This document shows positions 22,780-34,660 of a stretch of DNA of 64,000 nucleotides, one piece after another. Numbering within the stretch: position 1 is the first letter of the stretch; every line of letters begins with the position of its first letter. Position numbers and translations under genes: made by a program. This DNA is from Symsagittifera roscoffensis (lineage: Eukaryota > Xenacoelomorpha > Acoela > Convolutidae). The stretch lies in NCBI RefSeq assembly GCF_963678635.1, contig NC_087063.1, positions 36,122,540 through 36,186,539 of the forward strand. The letters run 5' to 3'. Below the pieces are notes generated by a model that was not told where the DNA came from, did not search any database, and was given only the letters and a program-made list of their open reading frames with translations.

Positions 22780-24110
22780 AAATTTTTTTTTCAAAATTAG
22801 GTCCAGATACGGAATTGTTTTTGAAACAACTTGATAACCTGGCTTCAATTTGATGATACGTACATTTGTTGTTGAAAATTGAATTGTTTTTATCACCAGG
22901 TAGGAAATAATTTTTTTTGATAAATCAAGCCAATTTAGCATAGCATAGTCAGGGTGATTCTTACTGCCAATGATGAAAGTTAACAAATGGTTGAACTTCC
23001 TTTTTCATTCGGAGGACTTGTTTTGTCATAAGTATGTGCCTTGAGAGAAAATTTACTAGATAAAATGATGATGTAACTTTTCTGGATGATTCAATCAACG
23101 TATAATGAAGGCTATAACTTTTTTATGATGTTTTTTGATTCTAAACAACATTTGTATTCCAAAATATTTTTCGATTTTAAACATTTTTTGCAAAGACAGT
23201 TCAGTAATAAAATGCAATAACTCCAGATATCATTTGACGTTGTAGCTTTTTCGGATGACTCATACATCCTACGATGAGAAAAAACCAATTTTTCGCTTTA
23301 ACATAATGATGCCATACAATTTTTGTCATTATAAGTCTGTCAAAAAACCGTCATTTCCGAGATATTATATGGAGTCAGTTTTTTCTTGATGACTCATAAA
23401 TGCTGTGATGAAAATTAAACATTTTTCAAAGTCTTTTGGTTTTTTTTTAAAATTTTTGTTCACATTATTAAGTTCCAAGAATCAGAAGTTTCCGAGTTGA
23501 AAAGATAATATAACTTGATCTGGATGACTCATACATCCTTCAATATATATTACCAATTTTTAGATGTTTTTCACTTCAACCTTTTTGTCAAAATTATGTA
23601 AAAAAGTCAAAAACTTCCGTAAAAACATGATGACGTAGTTTTCTTCTGGATTACTCTTAGATTTTATGATGAACAGTAACAAATGTTTAAAATTGTTTTC
23701 TAACTTCTAATATTTTTTTGTCTTCACAATTAAGTTACAAAAATCAATAATTTCCGAGATAACATGAAGTTGTAGTTTGTTCTGGGTAACAATTTTTTGA
23801 TTCTAAACAGTTTTTGTCTTCTTAGGTGGTCCAAAAATCAATAGTTTCCGAGATAAGGAAAGGATGTAGCTTGTTTTTGATGACTCGTTGATCCTATGAT
23901 GAAGAATTGAAAAGTTTTACAAATGGTTTTCGTTTTTTATTCTGAACAATTTTTGTCTTCAGAAATGTGTACCAAAAGTAAATATTTATCTTTTACTATT
24001 TATACGAGCATACAAACACAAATTCTTGGAAATTCCATTTTAAAACACTTACGTTTTTTACATAGTATCAATCATACGTGTATAAACAACATGTGTTACC
24101 TTATATAATT
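22780..24110 (+). repeat. ~130-bp satellite array, forward orientation
   Basis: Consecutive units with GTAGCTTTTTC, GGATGACTCATACATCC, a GATTCTAAACA block, TTGTCTTCA and TTTCCGAGATAA, spaced about 125-140 bp. Perfect TGACTCA occurs at about 23271, 23391 and 23527. The orientation is opposite to that of 21940-22770. Divergence between units is high. Confidence 0.85.
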
Positions 24111-24803
24111 CGGTGTGAAAGTTAATAGCAAAACTAATAACGAAACCAAGATTTTTTTGAATTTTAGTCATAACTCAATTTTTGTTCCACTTCGGCGATT
24201 GAGATCACATAATTGATTACTATCGCACAAGCTCAAGCCAAAGACACTCTTTGTCTACGTAGGTATATATTGACGTTAAGTTCTAGCATCGGGTACGTTC
24301 AGTATTTGTTAAATTAATCAAGAACTCAGAATAAACTAGGTTAAAATTAGTTGGATTAAACATCAAATCAGAATGACTTGTCTGATATTGGCTTGGTTTG
24401 CACATACTAGTGCACATCATAGTGCACTTACACACACGCTTTCATAACCAAATACATGAACACGTACACTTATGCAATACTTTCATAAAGAAAGATATTT
24501 AATTACAGCACATTACGGCAAACAATCGCTAGTACGGAGAGATTATCTGATAGACTATTTATTCAATTTTTTATTTGATATATTTTAGAATAATATTTAG
24601 AAAATCAGATGAAAGAGTTGGATTGACATTGACTTCAACTTGTTCTTTTTTAATTCAAAACGAATGTCTGAATAGTTTCAAAAGTCCTAAGCCGCCACGT
24701 TTATATTAAATTAATTACCTAGGTACTTGCAAATCACAACCAAGTTACATATTCAACATGCATTACATACGTACACATCGTTGTTGAAAAATTTTTCCAG
24801 CGT
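24111..24803. other. non-coding interval
   Basis: No gene. Contains GTGCAC-rich short palindromic sequence at about 24400-24430. Confidence 0.4.
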
Positions 24804-25749
24804 GCTGGCTTTAGAAACGTTGTCATTTTTTGAAGCATGAAATTCATTTTGTGTTTTAAACACAACGCAATAAACATACCTGATTTCTTAATAAAAACTG
24901 AGAAAGTTAAGAAAAAGCAGAAGAAAAAGTACTTTTTTTGACAAAAATTATTTGCAGAAACCTTTGTTTTCTAAAAAACAGATCATAAAACCCTTCTTGT
25001 GTCTCCAGCTTGTGTGCAAAAAAAACAATATCAGTTTTTTTAAAGTATGTCGGTGGGTTTGGAGTCTTAACGTATATACAGCATATCTATCAAATTTTTG
25101 ACACGTTAAAGAAAAAAATTTAAATTTATATTTTTTTCTTTTTTTTTGAAAAAGAAAAAAAATGGAAAACTGGAAAAATTTTGAATTATTTAAACAAAAA
25201 GATGAAAATATTCCAAATTTAAGCAAAAACTGAAGTAGTTCTTTTTAGTCGATCAGATTTGGCACACTAGTTAGGCTTTTTGAACTGGAAACGACCAATT
25301 AATATTGAAGTTTAGAAGTTCAACAAGAAAATTTTTTTAACAGTCACAAATGACAGATGTCAACACTTCGCAATAAACTTTTACAAAAAAGCGTTGAAAA
25401 CCTGTCAAACGGTAAAATAACTGTTGGAACGAAAAAATTTGTCACTGTTTATGCATAAGTTTTAAATCGAACTTTCCCTAGACCGTCACTTTGAAGTCTT
25501 TGATCTATTCAATTGATTTCGAATGTTCTACAGGTTCAAAATATTCCCAAACATGGATAATTTTGTCGTCTCTTGATTGACAATGTTCGAATCAGAAATC
25601 TTTAGTTGTTACTTCTTACATAAACAGCTAATTTTTTCATCTCGTTACATATTGGTTGTTTCACCGTGATTAAAGGTAACATACTACTTTTGTCAAGAAA
25701 GAAAAACCATCCTACACCCTAGTTTTTATTCTGAAAGTAAAATTTGTTA

Positions 25750-26485
25750 CAAATTAATGTCCAAAATTACTGTAGTTTTCAGATAAAACGACAATTTTAC
25801 ATGATGCGGATGTCCTAGGATGAAAGTAAAGAAGCTTTATTGATCTAGTTTTTGATTCAGAACAACTGTTTTTTTTTACAAATGTCAAAAAAATTGTAGT
25901 TCTAAGGACAAAATTGGCAATATAGCCCAATGTGGACGACTCATGCATCAAATGAAGTAAATTATTAGTTTTTTATTGTTTTTGTATTGTTTTTTTGTTT
26001 TTTATTATTTTTTTAAATGTGGTTCTGAGATGTTTTTATCATCAAAATTACGTCCAGGTAGGAAAAAGTTTTCGATAAATTAAACCAATTTCGCATAATC
26101 AGTGTGATTTTTACTGCAAATAATGGAAGTTAACAAATAATTTAACTTATTTTTTGATTCGAAATACTTTCTTTGTCATAAAAATGGGCATTGAGAGGAA
26201 ACATTCCGATATAAACGATGATGTAGCTTTTCTTCATGACTCACACATCTCATGAAAAAAGTGATCTGAATTACGTCTCAAAAGTATGTTATTTCTAAAA
26301 GAATATAATGATTTAGCTTGTTCTGGACGACTCATACATCTTCAGAGAAAGATTAATTTTTTCTGATAATTATTTTGATTGTAAACATTTTGTGTCGTCA
26401 GTGTGACCAAAAAATTAAAAATTTCCATGACAACATGATAATGTAGCTTGTTTTGGATGACTCGTACATCGTATAAAAAAGATTT
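25750..26485 (+). repeat. satellite units within duplication unit 1
   Basis: Degenerate forward units with CGACTCATGCATC, GACTCACACATC, CGACTCATACATC and GACTCGTACATC, plus a CAGTGTGATTTTTACTGC block shared with 22930-22960. Confidence 0.75.
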
Positions 26486-26493
26486 TAATTTTT

Positions 26494-26919
26494 TTGATGC
26501 GTGTATTGCAATCTTGCTTAACCATTCTCGGATTAAGTTTCAACCATAACGCAGTAAACTTCCGTAAAACTTGTCCGTATCATCTTGATCACTATCTTTC
26601 TAACCGAAACGAAGTTGTTATTTGGCATGACGCCGTTAATAACTCTATTAGTCAACACCATAGTAATAACTTTAACGCATTAACTCCTAACCAGCTTATG
26701 AAGATTCTTTTAAACTATAAAAATAGTTTTTACGCAATCGTTTACTGTAAACGTGTAGTCATGGAAGATATTCATAGTAAGTTAAAAGAGTCAAGTATAT
26801 TGGATATAAACATACTAACAGATCTGATATCTGGAAGAAAGCAGAGCCTCACTGAGTTAGGGCAAAAGTTTTTACAATTAAACCAGGATCGGTCTCACCG
26901 AGTTATAGCAAGGATTTGA
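26494..26919 (+). CDS. unrecognised 141-codon ORF (unit 1)
   Basis: Open frame directly abutting the satellite. Features seen are a VVIWHDAVNNSIS block, a LTPNQLMKIL block, an FYAIVYCKR strand-like block followed by DIHSKL, and DLISGRKQSL then LNQDRSHRVI near the end. The pattern of short conserved strands and helices looks like a real folded domain. It faintly recalls the SGNH/GDSL hydrolase-like proteins found in mobile elements, but I cannot confirm that. The start is uncertain: in-frame sequence begins in satellite. Its partner at 28693-29117 is broken by a 1-bp deletion. Confidence 0.45.
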   Translation: MMRVLQSCLTILGLSFNHNAVNFRKTCPYHLDHYLSNRNEVVIWHDAVNNSISQHHSNNFNALTPNQLMKILLNYKNSFYAIVYCKRVVMEDIHSKLKESSILDINILTDLISGRKQSLTELGQKFLQLNQDRSHRVIARI

Positions 26920-27959
26920 AGTATATTAATTCAACAAAAAACCTCTAATCCAAGCGGCAAGCCAAAACAAACAGAAAAAGTCCAGAGCAGCAAATAAGAG
27001 TTAGGTTAAGCTGGCTTTAGAAACATTGTCATTTTTTGAAGCATGAAATTCATTTTGTGTTTTAAACACAACGCAATAAACATACCTGATTTCTTAATAA
27101 AAACTGAGAAAGTTAAGAAAAAGCAGAAGAAAAAGTACAAAAATTATTTGCAGAAACCTTTGTTTTCTAAAAAACAGATCATAAAACCCTTCTTGTGTCT
27201 CCAGCTTGTGTGCAAAAAAAACAATATCAGTTTTTTTAAAGTATGTCGGTGGGTTTGGAGTCTTAACGTATATACAACATATCTATCAAATTTTTGACAC
27301 GTTAAAGAAAAAAATTTAAATTTAAATTTTTTTCTTTTTTTTTGAAAAAGAAAAAAAATGGAAAACTGGAAAAATTTTGAATTATTTAAACAAAAAGATG
27401 AAAATATTCCAAATTTAAGCAAAAACTGAAGTAGTTCTTTTTAGTCGATCAGATTTGGCACACTAGTTAGGCTTTTTGAACTGGAAACGACCAATTAATA
27501 TTGAAGTTTAGAAGTTCAACAAGAAAATTTTTTTAACAGTCACAAATGACAGATGTCAACACTTCGCAATAAACTTTTACAAAAAAGCGTTGAAAACCTG
27601 TCAAACGGTAAAATAACTGTTGGAACGAAAAAATTTTGTCACTGTTTATGCATAAGTTTTAAATCGAACTTTCCCTAGACCGTCACTTTGAAGTCTTTGA
27701 TCTATTCAATTGATTTCGAATGCTCTACAGGTTCAAAACTTTCCCAAACATGGATAATTTTGCCGTCTCTTGATTGACAATGTTCGAATCAGAAATCTTT
27801 AGTTGTTACTTCTTACATAAACAGCTAATTTTTTCATCTCGTTACATATTGGTTGTTTCACCGTGATTAAAGGTAACATACTACTTTTGTCAAGAAAGAA
27901 AAACCATCCTACACCCTAGTTTTTATTCTGAAAGTAAAATTTGTTACAAATTAATGTCC

Positions 27960-28685
27960 AAAATTACTGTAGTTTTCAGATAAAACGACAATTTTACATG
28001 ATGCGGATGTCCTAGGATGAAAGTAAAGAAGCTTTATTGATCTAGTTTTTGATTCAGAACAACTGTTTTTTTTTTACAAATGTCAAAAAAATTGTAGTTC
28101 TAAGGACAAAATTGGCAATATAGCCCAATGTGGACGACTCATGCTTCAAATGAAGTAAATTATTAGTTTTTTTATTGTTTTTGTATTGTTTTTTTTGTTT
28201 TTTATTATTTTTTTAAATGTGGTTCTGAGATGTTTTTATCATCAAAATTACGTCCAGGTACGAAAAAATTTTCGATAAATTAAACCAATTTAGCATAATC
28301 AGTGTGATTTTTACTGCCAATAATGGAAGTTAACAAATAATTTAACTTATTTTTTGATTCGAAATACTTTCTTTGTCATAAAAATGGGCACTGAGAGGAA
28401 ACATTCCGATATAAACGATGATGTAGCTTTTCTTCATGACTCACACATCTCATGAAAAAGTGATCTGAATTACGTCTCAAAAGTATGTTATTTCTAAAAG
28501 AATATAATGATTTAGCTTGTTCTGGACGACTCATACATCTTCAGAGAAAGATTAATTTTTTCTGATAATTATTTTGATTGTAAACATTTTGTGTCGTCAG
28601 TGTGACCAAAAAATTAAAAATTTCCATGACAACATGATAATGTAGCTTGTTTTGGATGACTCGTACATCGTATAAAAAAGATTTT
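27960..28685 (+). repeat. satellite units within duplication unit 2
   Basis: Same array as 25750-26485 with a few point changes. Confidence 0.75.
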
Positions 28686-28692
28686 AATTTTT

Positions 28693-29117
28693 TTGATGCG
28701 TGTATTGCAATCTTGCTTAACCATTCTCGGATTAAGTTTCAACCATAACGCAGTAAACTTCCGTAAAACTTGTCCGTATCATCTTGATCACTATCTTTCT
28801 AACGGAACGAAGTTGTTATTTGGCATGACGCCGTTAATAACTCTATTAGTCAACACCATAGTAATAACTTTAACGCATTAACTCCTAACCAGCTTATGAA
28901 GATTCTTTCAAACTATAAAAATAGTTTTTACGCAATCGTTTACTGTAAACGTGTAGTCATGGAAGATATTCATAGTAAGTTAAAAGAGTCAAGTATATTG
29001 GATATAAACATACTAACAGATCTGATATCTGGAAGAAAGCAGAGCCTCACTGAGTTAGGGCAAAAGTTTTTACAATTAAACCAGGATCGGTCTCACCGAG
29101 TTATAGCAAGGATTTGA
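28693..29117 (+). pseudogene. frameshifted copy of the 141-codon ORF (unit 2)
   Basis: Identical to the 26494 ORF except near 28803, where one base is missing (AACGGAACG against AACCGAAACG). The frame breaks into 28693-28881 and 28896-29117. Confidence 0.6.
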
Positions 29118-29208
29118 AGTATATTAATTCAACAAAAAACCTCTAATCCAAGCGGCAAGCCAAAACAAACAGAAAAAGTCCAGAGCAGCAAATAAGAGTT
29201 AGGTTAAG

Positions 29209-29373
29209 TGGTTCTCTAGAGTGATATATTGCTTACTGATTCGTAAAAAATGTTCTGATACTAAAAGTAAGGTAAAAACGTACTTATATTTCTTTCAAAC
29301 TAAGCAATTGAGTAAAAACGAGCGATTTTTTTAATCAAAAAAGACTAAACAATCTGAGTTAAAAAACCGACGG
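29209..29373. other. spacer between duplication and BEL gag
   Basis: A 5' LTR and primer-binding site of the BEL element would be expected here. I saw no sequence repeated after the integrase end at 62.4 kb, so no LTR is called. Confidence 0.4.
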
Positions 29374-29752
29374 TTGACGCATGGTAAAACGTCACTAAAA
29401 AATGAGCTTTTCATAGTTCACATTCGCGTAATTGAAAGTTTGGAGGGGCGAATTAGAAAAACAAAAATAAAAGCCCTAATTGAATCCTGCAAAAGTATTC
29501 TCGAAAAAGCATTAGCTAAGGAAGATGAACTTGTGATATTAGCTAAAAAAACGGATCAATCTACAAAATTATTACCGGAGTTGGCTGCATGGTGGAGTAG
29601 GATAGTTTAAGTGAACGATGAAGTAACCTGTAAAGCTTGCGCTCATATGGAATCTAACCCGGCTTCAGAGATCTATGTCGGTGAAACTATTCGTTCAGGA
29701 GCTTCATCAAAACCGGCAAAATCCGGGTTTATTGTGAAAATCTCAATTAAAA

Positions 29753-29935
29753 TTTTGACGAACAAAAAGCACCGCAAAGAACTATTGAAGAACAATTGAA
29801 AAAACAACTTGAAGCAACATCAGACTGAAACAACAGTTCTATAGTGTAACATTTTGACCAACAAAAGCGCCGCAAAGAACTATTGAAGAACAATTGAAAA
29901 AACATTTTGAAGCAACATCAAGACTGAAACAACAG
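29753..29935 (+). repeat. ~97-bp direct duplication inside gag
   Basis: AAAGAACTATTGAAGAACAA and flanking sequence appear twice, about 97 bp apart (29776 and 29873), duplicating part of the coiled-coil coding region with a few differences. Confidence 0.8.
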
Positions 29936-31575
29936 GAAGCCGTCATCAAAGAGCAACAGCATCGGATTGAAATGAAACGAAAACTGCAAGAAAATAAATT
30001 TAAAAATGACTGTCAAGATCAAGAATAATGTGTACGAATGGAAAAAGTCTTCATGAAATGGAACGACTAAGCGAAAAAAATCGTATTAAAGTAGCTGAAG
30101 CAAAAACTATTGAAAATGGATATCTCAAAGAGTCTGAAATGGATCAACATCTCGAGCTGTCGTCTTCGCTTGATCGTCTTTCTGAAAGGGTAAGCAATTG
30201 GGTTGATCAAGAAATAGAAAATCAAAAAGGACCCGAGTTAGTTCCATCTTATTTGAAGTTTGCAACACGTATAAATAGAGAAAGTGGCAAGCATCAACAC
30301 AGAAATGTAACAACAGCGGGAACTTCACCTCGGCCATCGTCACCGCATCAGACTCTTGGTTGTGATCAACAAGGTTACCTTTTTCAGTCAACCGTTTCGT
30401 TCAGCGATGGCAAAGGAATCAAGCACGCTGTATCCACTAAAATTCAAACACGAAAGGGGTCAGTGCCTATTTTATATAATATTGCACTTTAGGAAAACAC
30501 TACAGTAGCTATCCGGTATACAGATAACAATACAGAAAACAATACAGAAAAAAAACCAGTATGCTGTTAATTCTATGTACTCCATCCTTTGACTTCCATA
30601 CAACATGTCCCCGTCAATGACTTTAATAACGTTTCCCAAGCTGTTGGAAATTTGCCCGCCATCTCCAATTAATAATCTGAATACACGCCTCATGCTATTT
30701 TGTCACAGACACCTGCTAACTAAATCTGCGGAAATCAAACCTTGCTATCACATAAAGAGTATAGCTACCCTGCCGCAGTTGATAATCCGTTCAGCAGACA
30801 GTCTGCCGTGATTAGTCAACTGAACGTACCACTAATGTCCCAGTCGACACCCGCATTCGCCCATTGTACCACTGGTGTAACAAAAGTTGGTAACGTCCAT
30901 AACATCCATAACTCAAATATCTCAGCATCAATTCTCGCCCGTATCAAGTGGTGGTACGGTTTATAATGGGTTTCCCAATCACAACGCATCGGCTAAACAC
31001 ACTCACGCATATCAGTAGCAAAATTTTGCAGCTAATCCTAACAACACATTGCCTTCGTTGCAACCAGCGCCTCAGCTGCAAGCCGTGACACTAAATGATT
31101 TAGTCCAAGCTTTGTCAGTATCAAAGAAGTGTCTCCTTCCCGAATGGAAGCTGGCCCAGTACGATGGCATCCTGTTCTAATGGCACGAATGGTTCGGCAA
31201 AATTTACAGTACTGTAGACGCAGCGTTCTTAACCGATGATGTGAAGTTAAGTTCATTAAAAACACTAGTCTCTGGAAAAGCTAAGTCAAGCATAGCAGAA
31301 CTCGCATAAAGTGGAAGACTCTGACAACTTTAGAAAGAAAATTCGACCAGCCAACTAACGTGATTACGGCGCCCATCTTGATAAGTTTCCAGATTCCTGC
31401 AACTCAGAATACACAATTTTGAGAAAATCATCAGCTTCTCGATGACCATTTCAAGTCTAGTTGCGGTTTTTAGTTATCTTGACTATGAGGAAGGTTTGAT
31501 AAAAAAGCATCTCTTTGTTAAATCAAACGCTTTCGCAAACACCACCAAACTTGAGAGTGTCGTGGTCTTTTTTTT

Positions 31576-31581
31576 GTCGTG
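31576..31581. repeat. Polinton target-site duplication, left
   Basis: GTCGTG immediately before the Polinton AG terminus. The right partner is GTCATG at 52321 (one mismatch), and is exactly GTCGTG at the two duplicated right junctions (55213, 58352). Confidence 0.92.
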
Positions 31582-31745
31582 AGTAGTATGCATATAATGC
31601 ATAAGGATCGGGGTGGGTTGTCATAAACGGAAGACCTTTAGGTATAGATCATAACGGTCACTATGTTTTATCTGACAACCAATGGTCACCATGTAAAAGT
31701 CCAAGTTGTCACCACGTGTTAATTTATAACTAAAAGTCCTGATGT
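31582..31745 (+). repeat. Polinton left terminal inverted repeat
   Basis: Aligns without net gap to the reverse complement of 52157-52320 with roughly 85 percent identity by eye. Inside it the motif (T/G)GTCACCATGT recurs about every 25-45 bp, followed by a TAACTnATAGTC block. A further related block at 31885-31930 lies beyond a ~140-bp insertion relative to the second left arm at 19.6 kb. Confidence 0.92.
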
Positions 31746-32483
31746 AAAGTTTCGATATATCATTGAGTATTCCCCTTGAACGTTGTGGTTACGTGTTTGG
31801 TGTTGGAAAGGATTTGCTAAATCCTCGTTCCAATAATAACTGATATGTTTAACTGCGCTTTTTCACGTTCGCTCAGCTCTTTTTAAAACTTTGTCACCAT
31901 GTTTTATTTGACAACTAATAGTCATAATGTGAAAACTCAAACAAGAGCCATTACGGTTCGGCTTAATATGAGTTGAGCAATCTGCACTCACAATACCATT
32001 CCAAATTTACGACCTGGACCTAGTAATTTCTTCCGTTACCAGAATATACATGTAAATCCTTAACCACCGCTCTTTCCGAAACTGAATATTAGAAAATTGT
32101 GATAAGCTACGTAGAAAATAAGCTTGGAAATTGAGTGGGTAAATGAACTTTCTTCACTTGTGCAAACATTTTATATACCAAATTGGAAAGCTAACAGACT
32201 TAAATTGTGATGCAACTTTTTCTGGCCTAAGAATTCTAGAGTGATTTTTAAAACCGTAAATCTAGCATTGCAAGTTTTTTGAAAATTCAGTCAGACCTGA
32301 TCAAGAAAATTTGACTTCAGCAAAACTCGAACGGAATTAGTCAGCAAAACTTAGCTCTAAAATTACAAATGATTGTTTCCTAACAGCTTGCATATGACTG
32401 CATATTGCATTAGGATCGTATTGTCCACTCAAACGGTGTGGGTCGCATCAGGGAGCCACCACTGACTCTTTGTCGCCCGAAAA

Positions 32484-33080
32484 CTAGCAGAATTCGGGGG
32501 CCTCCGGATATTCCTCTACAAGTGCCTTCAATCCATATCCTTTTTTCAGTGCTCGCTTTACCTCCATCTGAAGCCATGCCACATACTTGTTGACTACGTC
32601 GTCTCGTGAGTACTTCTGTGCTTTGACGAAGTCATCATAAATGACTTTTTTCTTGAAGGAACCAAGAATCATCTGAAGAGAGTACCAAAGAAACGGTGCG
32701 CTGTCACACTTCTCCATCCAGAAGTGGAAACATTCACTCCTATAAGAAGTTGCTTTCTCACCTTGATCTCTGAATCGCTCCCAGAATTCCACCGTCATTG
32801 TTTCCACCTTGTCCTTCCAGATCCATGTCTCCGTTCTTTGCAGAAAGTGCTCTGCTCCTTCTTTGTCAGGGCACTCTTCCAGCTGAAGGAAGAGATCCGT
32901 AGATGCCAAAAACAGTTCGGGATGTGGCAAATCCCAAGCATTTCTGTATAAAACACTCTCGAGGTACGCCGGCAGCCGGTAGTAAATGGTCTTTTTGACA
33001 CAATTATAAAAACGCCATAGGCGATTTGATAATTCAGCTTGGTTGCTAAGACCAAAAGCAACTTTTCAACTAGTAGTCAT
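32484..33080 (-). CDS. Polinton left-arm ORF, ~199 codons, unrecognised
   Basis: Minus-strand frame transcribed towards the left end. From the ATG at 33080 it starts MTTS, then has an in-frame stop at codon 5 (TCA in the 21.26-kb copy), then stays open to the stop at 32484. Content is rich in W, F, Y and charged residues: RLWRFYNCVKK near the N-terminus, FLQRTETWIWKDKVE and FWERFRDQGEK in the middle, VVNKYVAWLQMEVKR near the C-terminus. Two Cys-containing blocks could be structural. A decayed homologue sits at the same position in the second Polinton arm, which shows it is an element gene. No family recognised. It would be intact but for the single early stop. Confidence 0.6.
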
Positions 33081-33829
33081 TGTCAGGGAAATTTCAATTA
33101 AACTAACTTTATTCTATGAGAAGATTGAATCAATGAATTTTGTCCAGACTATTTTAGTTTTGGTTTCGTTTCATTTTGGGAGTGGAGACTGGTTTACTAG
33201 CTTATTATGTTGAGTAGCATATTATCTTCTAGCAACGGTTTGAAAAATATGAATAGTGAGGTCAACTGTTTGCAAATTGATACTAGTTATCACAATCACC
33301 TACTTAAAAGACGAATGCAACTCAGAAGATTATGTCTATGATAACATGTTAACCCTTGGAATTTAACCTTATAATGAAAATTGTGAACATGGTAATAAAT
33401 AGTTTTGTAACACCCATTAAACTATGACAGCATTAAAGTTACATCCAGCTAACAGATTAACTCCTACTTAAACAGAGCAGTAAAAGTTATACCTAACTCT
33501 TTTTATTACTAGAGCTTCAAATGAAAGATTATTCTAAAGCTACGTCGATATCTTTAATCTATGTAGCTGAATACAAAATTTCATGAAATGTTGCAATTCA
33601 ACGCTGTGGAGCGAGATTTTAGATTGAAAAAGAACATGGTTTTTCGAACGCTGAAAATGATTTTGAATGATTGTTTTTTAATTTAACAAAGACATAAGGA
33701 TTGAAATTATAACCAATGCTGCTAAATTACTATGCTGAAACAGTACTAAATTGTGCCCATAGCCAAGAAGGTTAGCAACAAAACTGCAATTTGTACAAAT
33801 CAAAAAAAAAGAAACACTTAAATTTTTTC
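33081..33829. other. Polinton left-arm non-coding sequence
   Basis: Aligns with 21267-21940 of the second arm; no coding sequence seen. Confidence 0.6.
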
Positions 33830-34660
33830 ATTTGACAAGCTATATCAACAAGTTAGTTCAAAAAAGATTTCGACTTTTTGGAGATACTTATGATTAAAAA
33901 AATCTAGGAAAAAAGAAAATATTTGAATGTTTATCTTTATCGTAAGATGTAGTAGTCATCCAGACCAGGCTACTACATCCTCAGACGATTCCAAAAAATA
34001 TTATATTTTGTATTTAATAATTGAAAAAATGTTTTGAACTGAAATTTAACGTTGAAAGTTTGGTCATTATTCATCATTAGATATACGAGTCAATCATTGA
34101 TTATAGATTATCACTTTATCTCAGTAACTGTGCTATGAGAACAAAAGTTGCTTGCAAAAACAACCTTTAACACTTCCTAATAGTCACAATAGAGTGTATG
34201 ATTGAAAGACGGTTTAAAAAATTGTTTTGAATTGAAGTTTAACCTTAAAACTTTGGTCAATTTTCATCATAAGATATACGAGTCATCCATTGAATATAGA
34301 TTATCATTTTATCTCAACAACCATGCTATGAGAACAAAAATTGTTTACAAAAAAAAACTTTAAAACTTTTTAATAGTCACAATACAGTGTATGATTCATC
34401 CAGATCCAGCAAAATTTTCAGGCTATCTCGAGAATTTTTGAATTTTGGGACTTAATTATGAAGCCAAAAACTGAGAAATCAATGATTCACATCAACAAAT
34501 TTAATAATTATCATATGATGTATAAGTCATACTGAACAAGCTACAGCTTCTTGTTATCTGGAAAAAAAAAATTTTTTGGACTTGTTTATGAAGATAAAAG
34601 TTGTTCAGAATCAAAAAACATTTACAATTTCCTAATTGTCCTGATAGAGTGTATGATTGA
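33830..34660 (-). repeat. satellite array inside the Polinton left arm
   Basis: About six degenerate inverse units: ACAAGCTATATCAACAAGTT, GTAGTCATCCAGACC, ATACGAGTCATCCATTG, GTATGATTCATCC, GTATAAGTCATACTG. The pair at 34040-34215 and 34215-34390 is a clearer ~170-bp direct repeat. Its position 2.25 kb from the terminus matches the array in the 19.6-kb arm. Confidence 0.8.

Larger units (their letters stand above)
24804..27009 (+). repeat. 2.2-kb tandem duplication, unit 1
   Basis: Begins GCTGGCTTTAGAAAC and ends GAGTTAGGTTAA, directly followed by a second copy. It differs from unit 2 by a ~10-bp indel near 24930 and scattered substitutions. Contents are low-complexity A/T sequence, forward satellite units (25750-26480) and a 141-codon ORF. 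Confidence 0.95.
27010..29208 (+). repeat. 2.2-kb tandem duplication, unit 2
   Basis: Second copy of 24804-27009, ending GAGTTAGGTTAAG before unique sequence. Offsets of homologous frames vary between 2196 and 2206 because of small indels. Confidence 0.95.
29374..31581 (+). pseudogene. gag: BEL/Pao gag, 5' part, up to Polinton insertion
   Basis: Fragments in shifting frames form a gag N-terminal region. KTSLKNELFIVHIRVIESLE and KALIESCKSILEKALAKEDE (29.4-29.6 kb) are helical. A Q/K/E-rich coiled coil lies at 29.88-30.1 kb and the MERLSEKNRIKVAEAKT stretch at 30.06 kb. The DUF1759-like core lies at ~31.09-31.57 kb (DLVQALSVSKK, LPEWKLAQYDG, WHEWFGKIYSTVDAA, LKTLVSGKAKS). At least five frameshifts or stops are present. 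The sequence stops at 31581, where the Polinton begins; the frame there is W-S-F-F-C-R and resumes at 52327. The minus-strand frames at 30125-30391, 30472-30693 and 31038-31265 are shadows. Confidence 0.85.

Noticed and set aside
24948-25226. 92-codon minus-strand frame duplicated at 27144-27422
   Set aside because: F/K-rich translation of A/T homopolymer sequence. Conservation follows from the tandem duplication.
29209-29373. 5' LTR of the BEL element
   Set aside because: No matching direct repeat downstream of pol and no readable primer-binding site.
30125-31265. Minus-strand frames over the gag region
   Set aside because: Antisense to clear BEL gag coding blocks.
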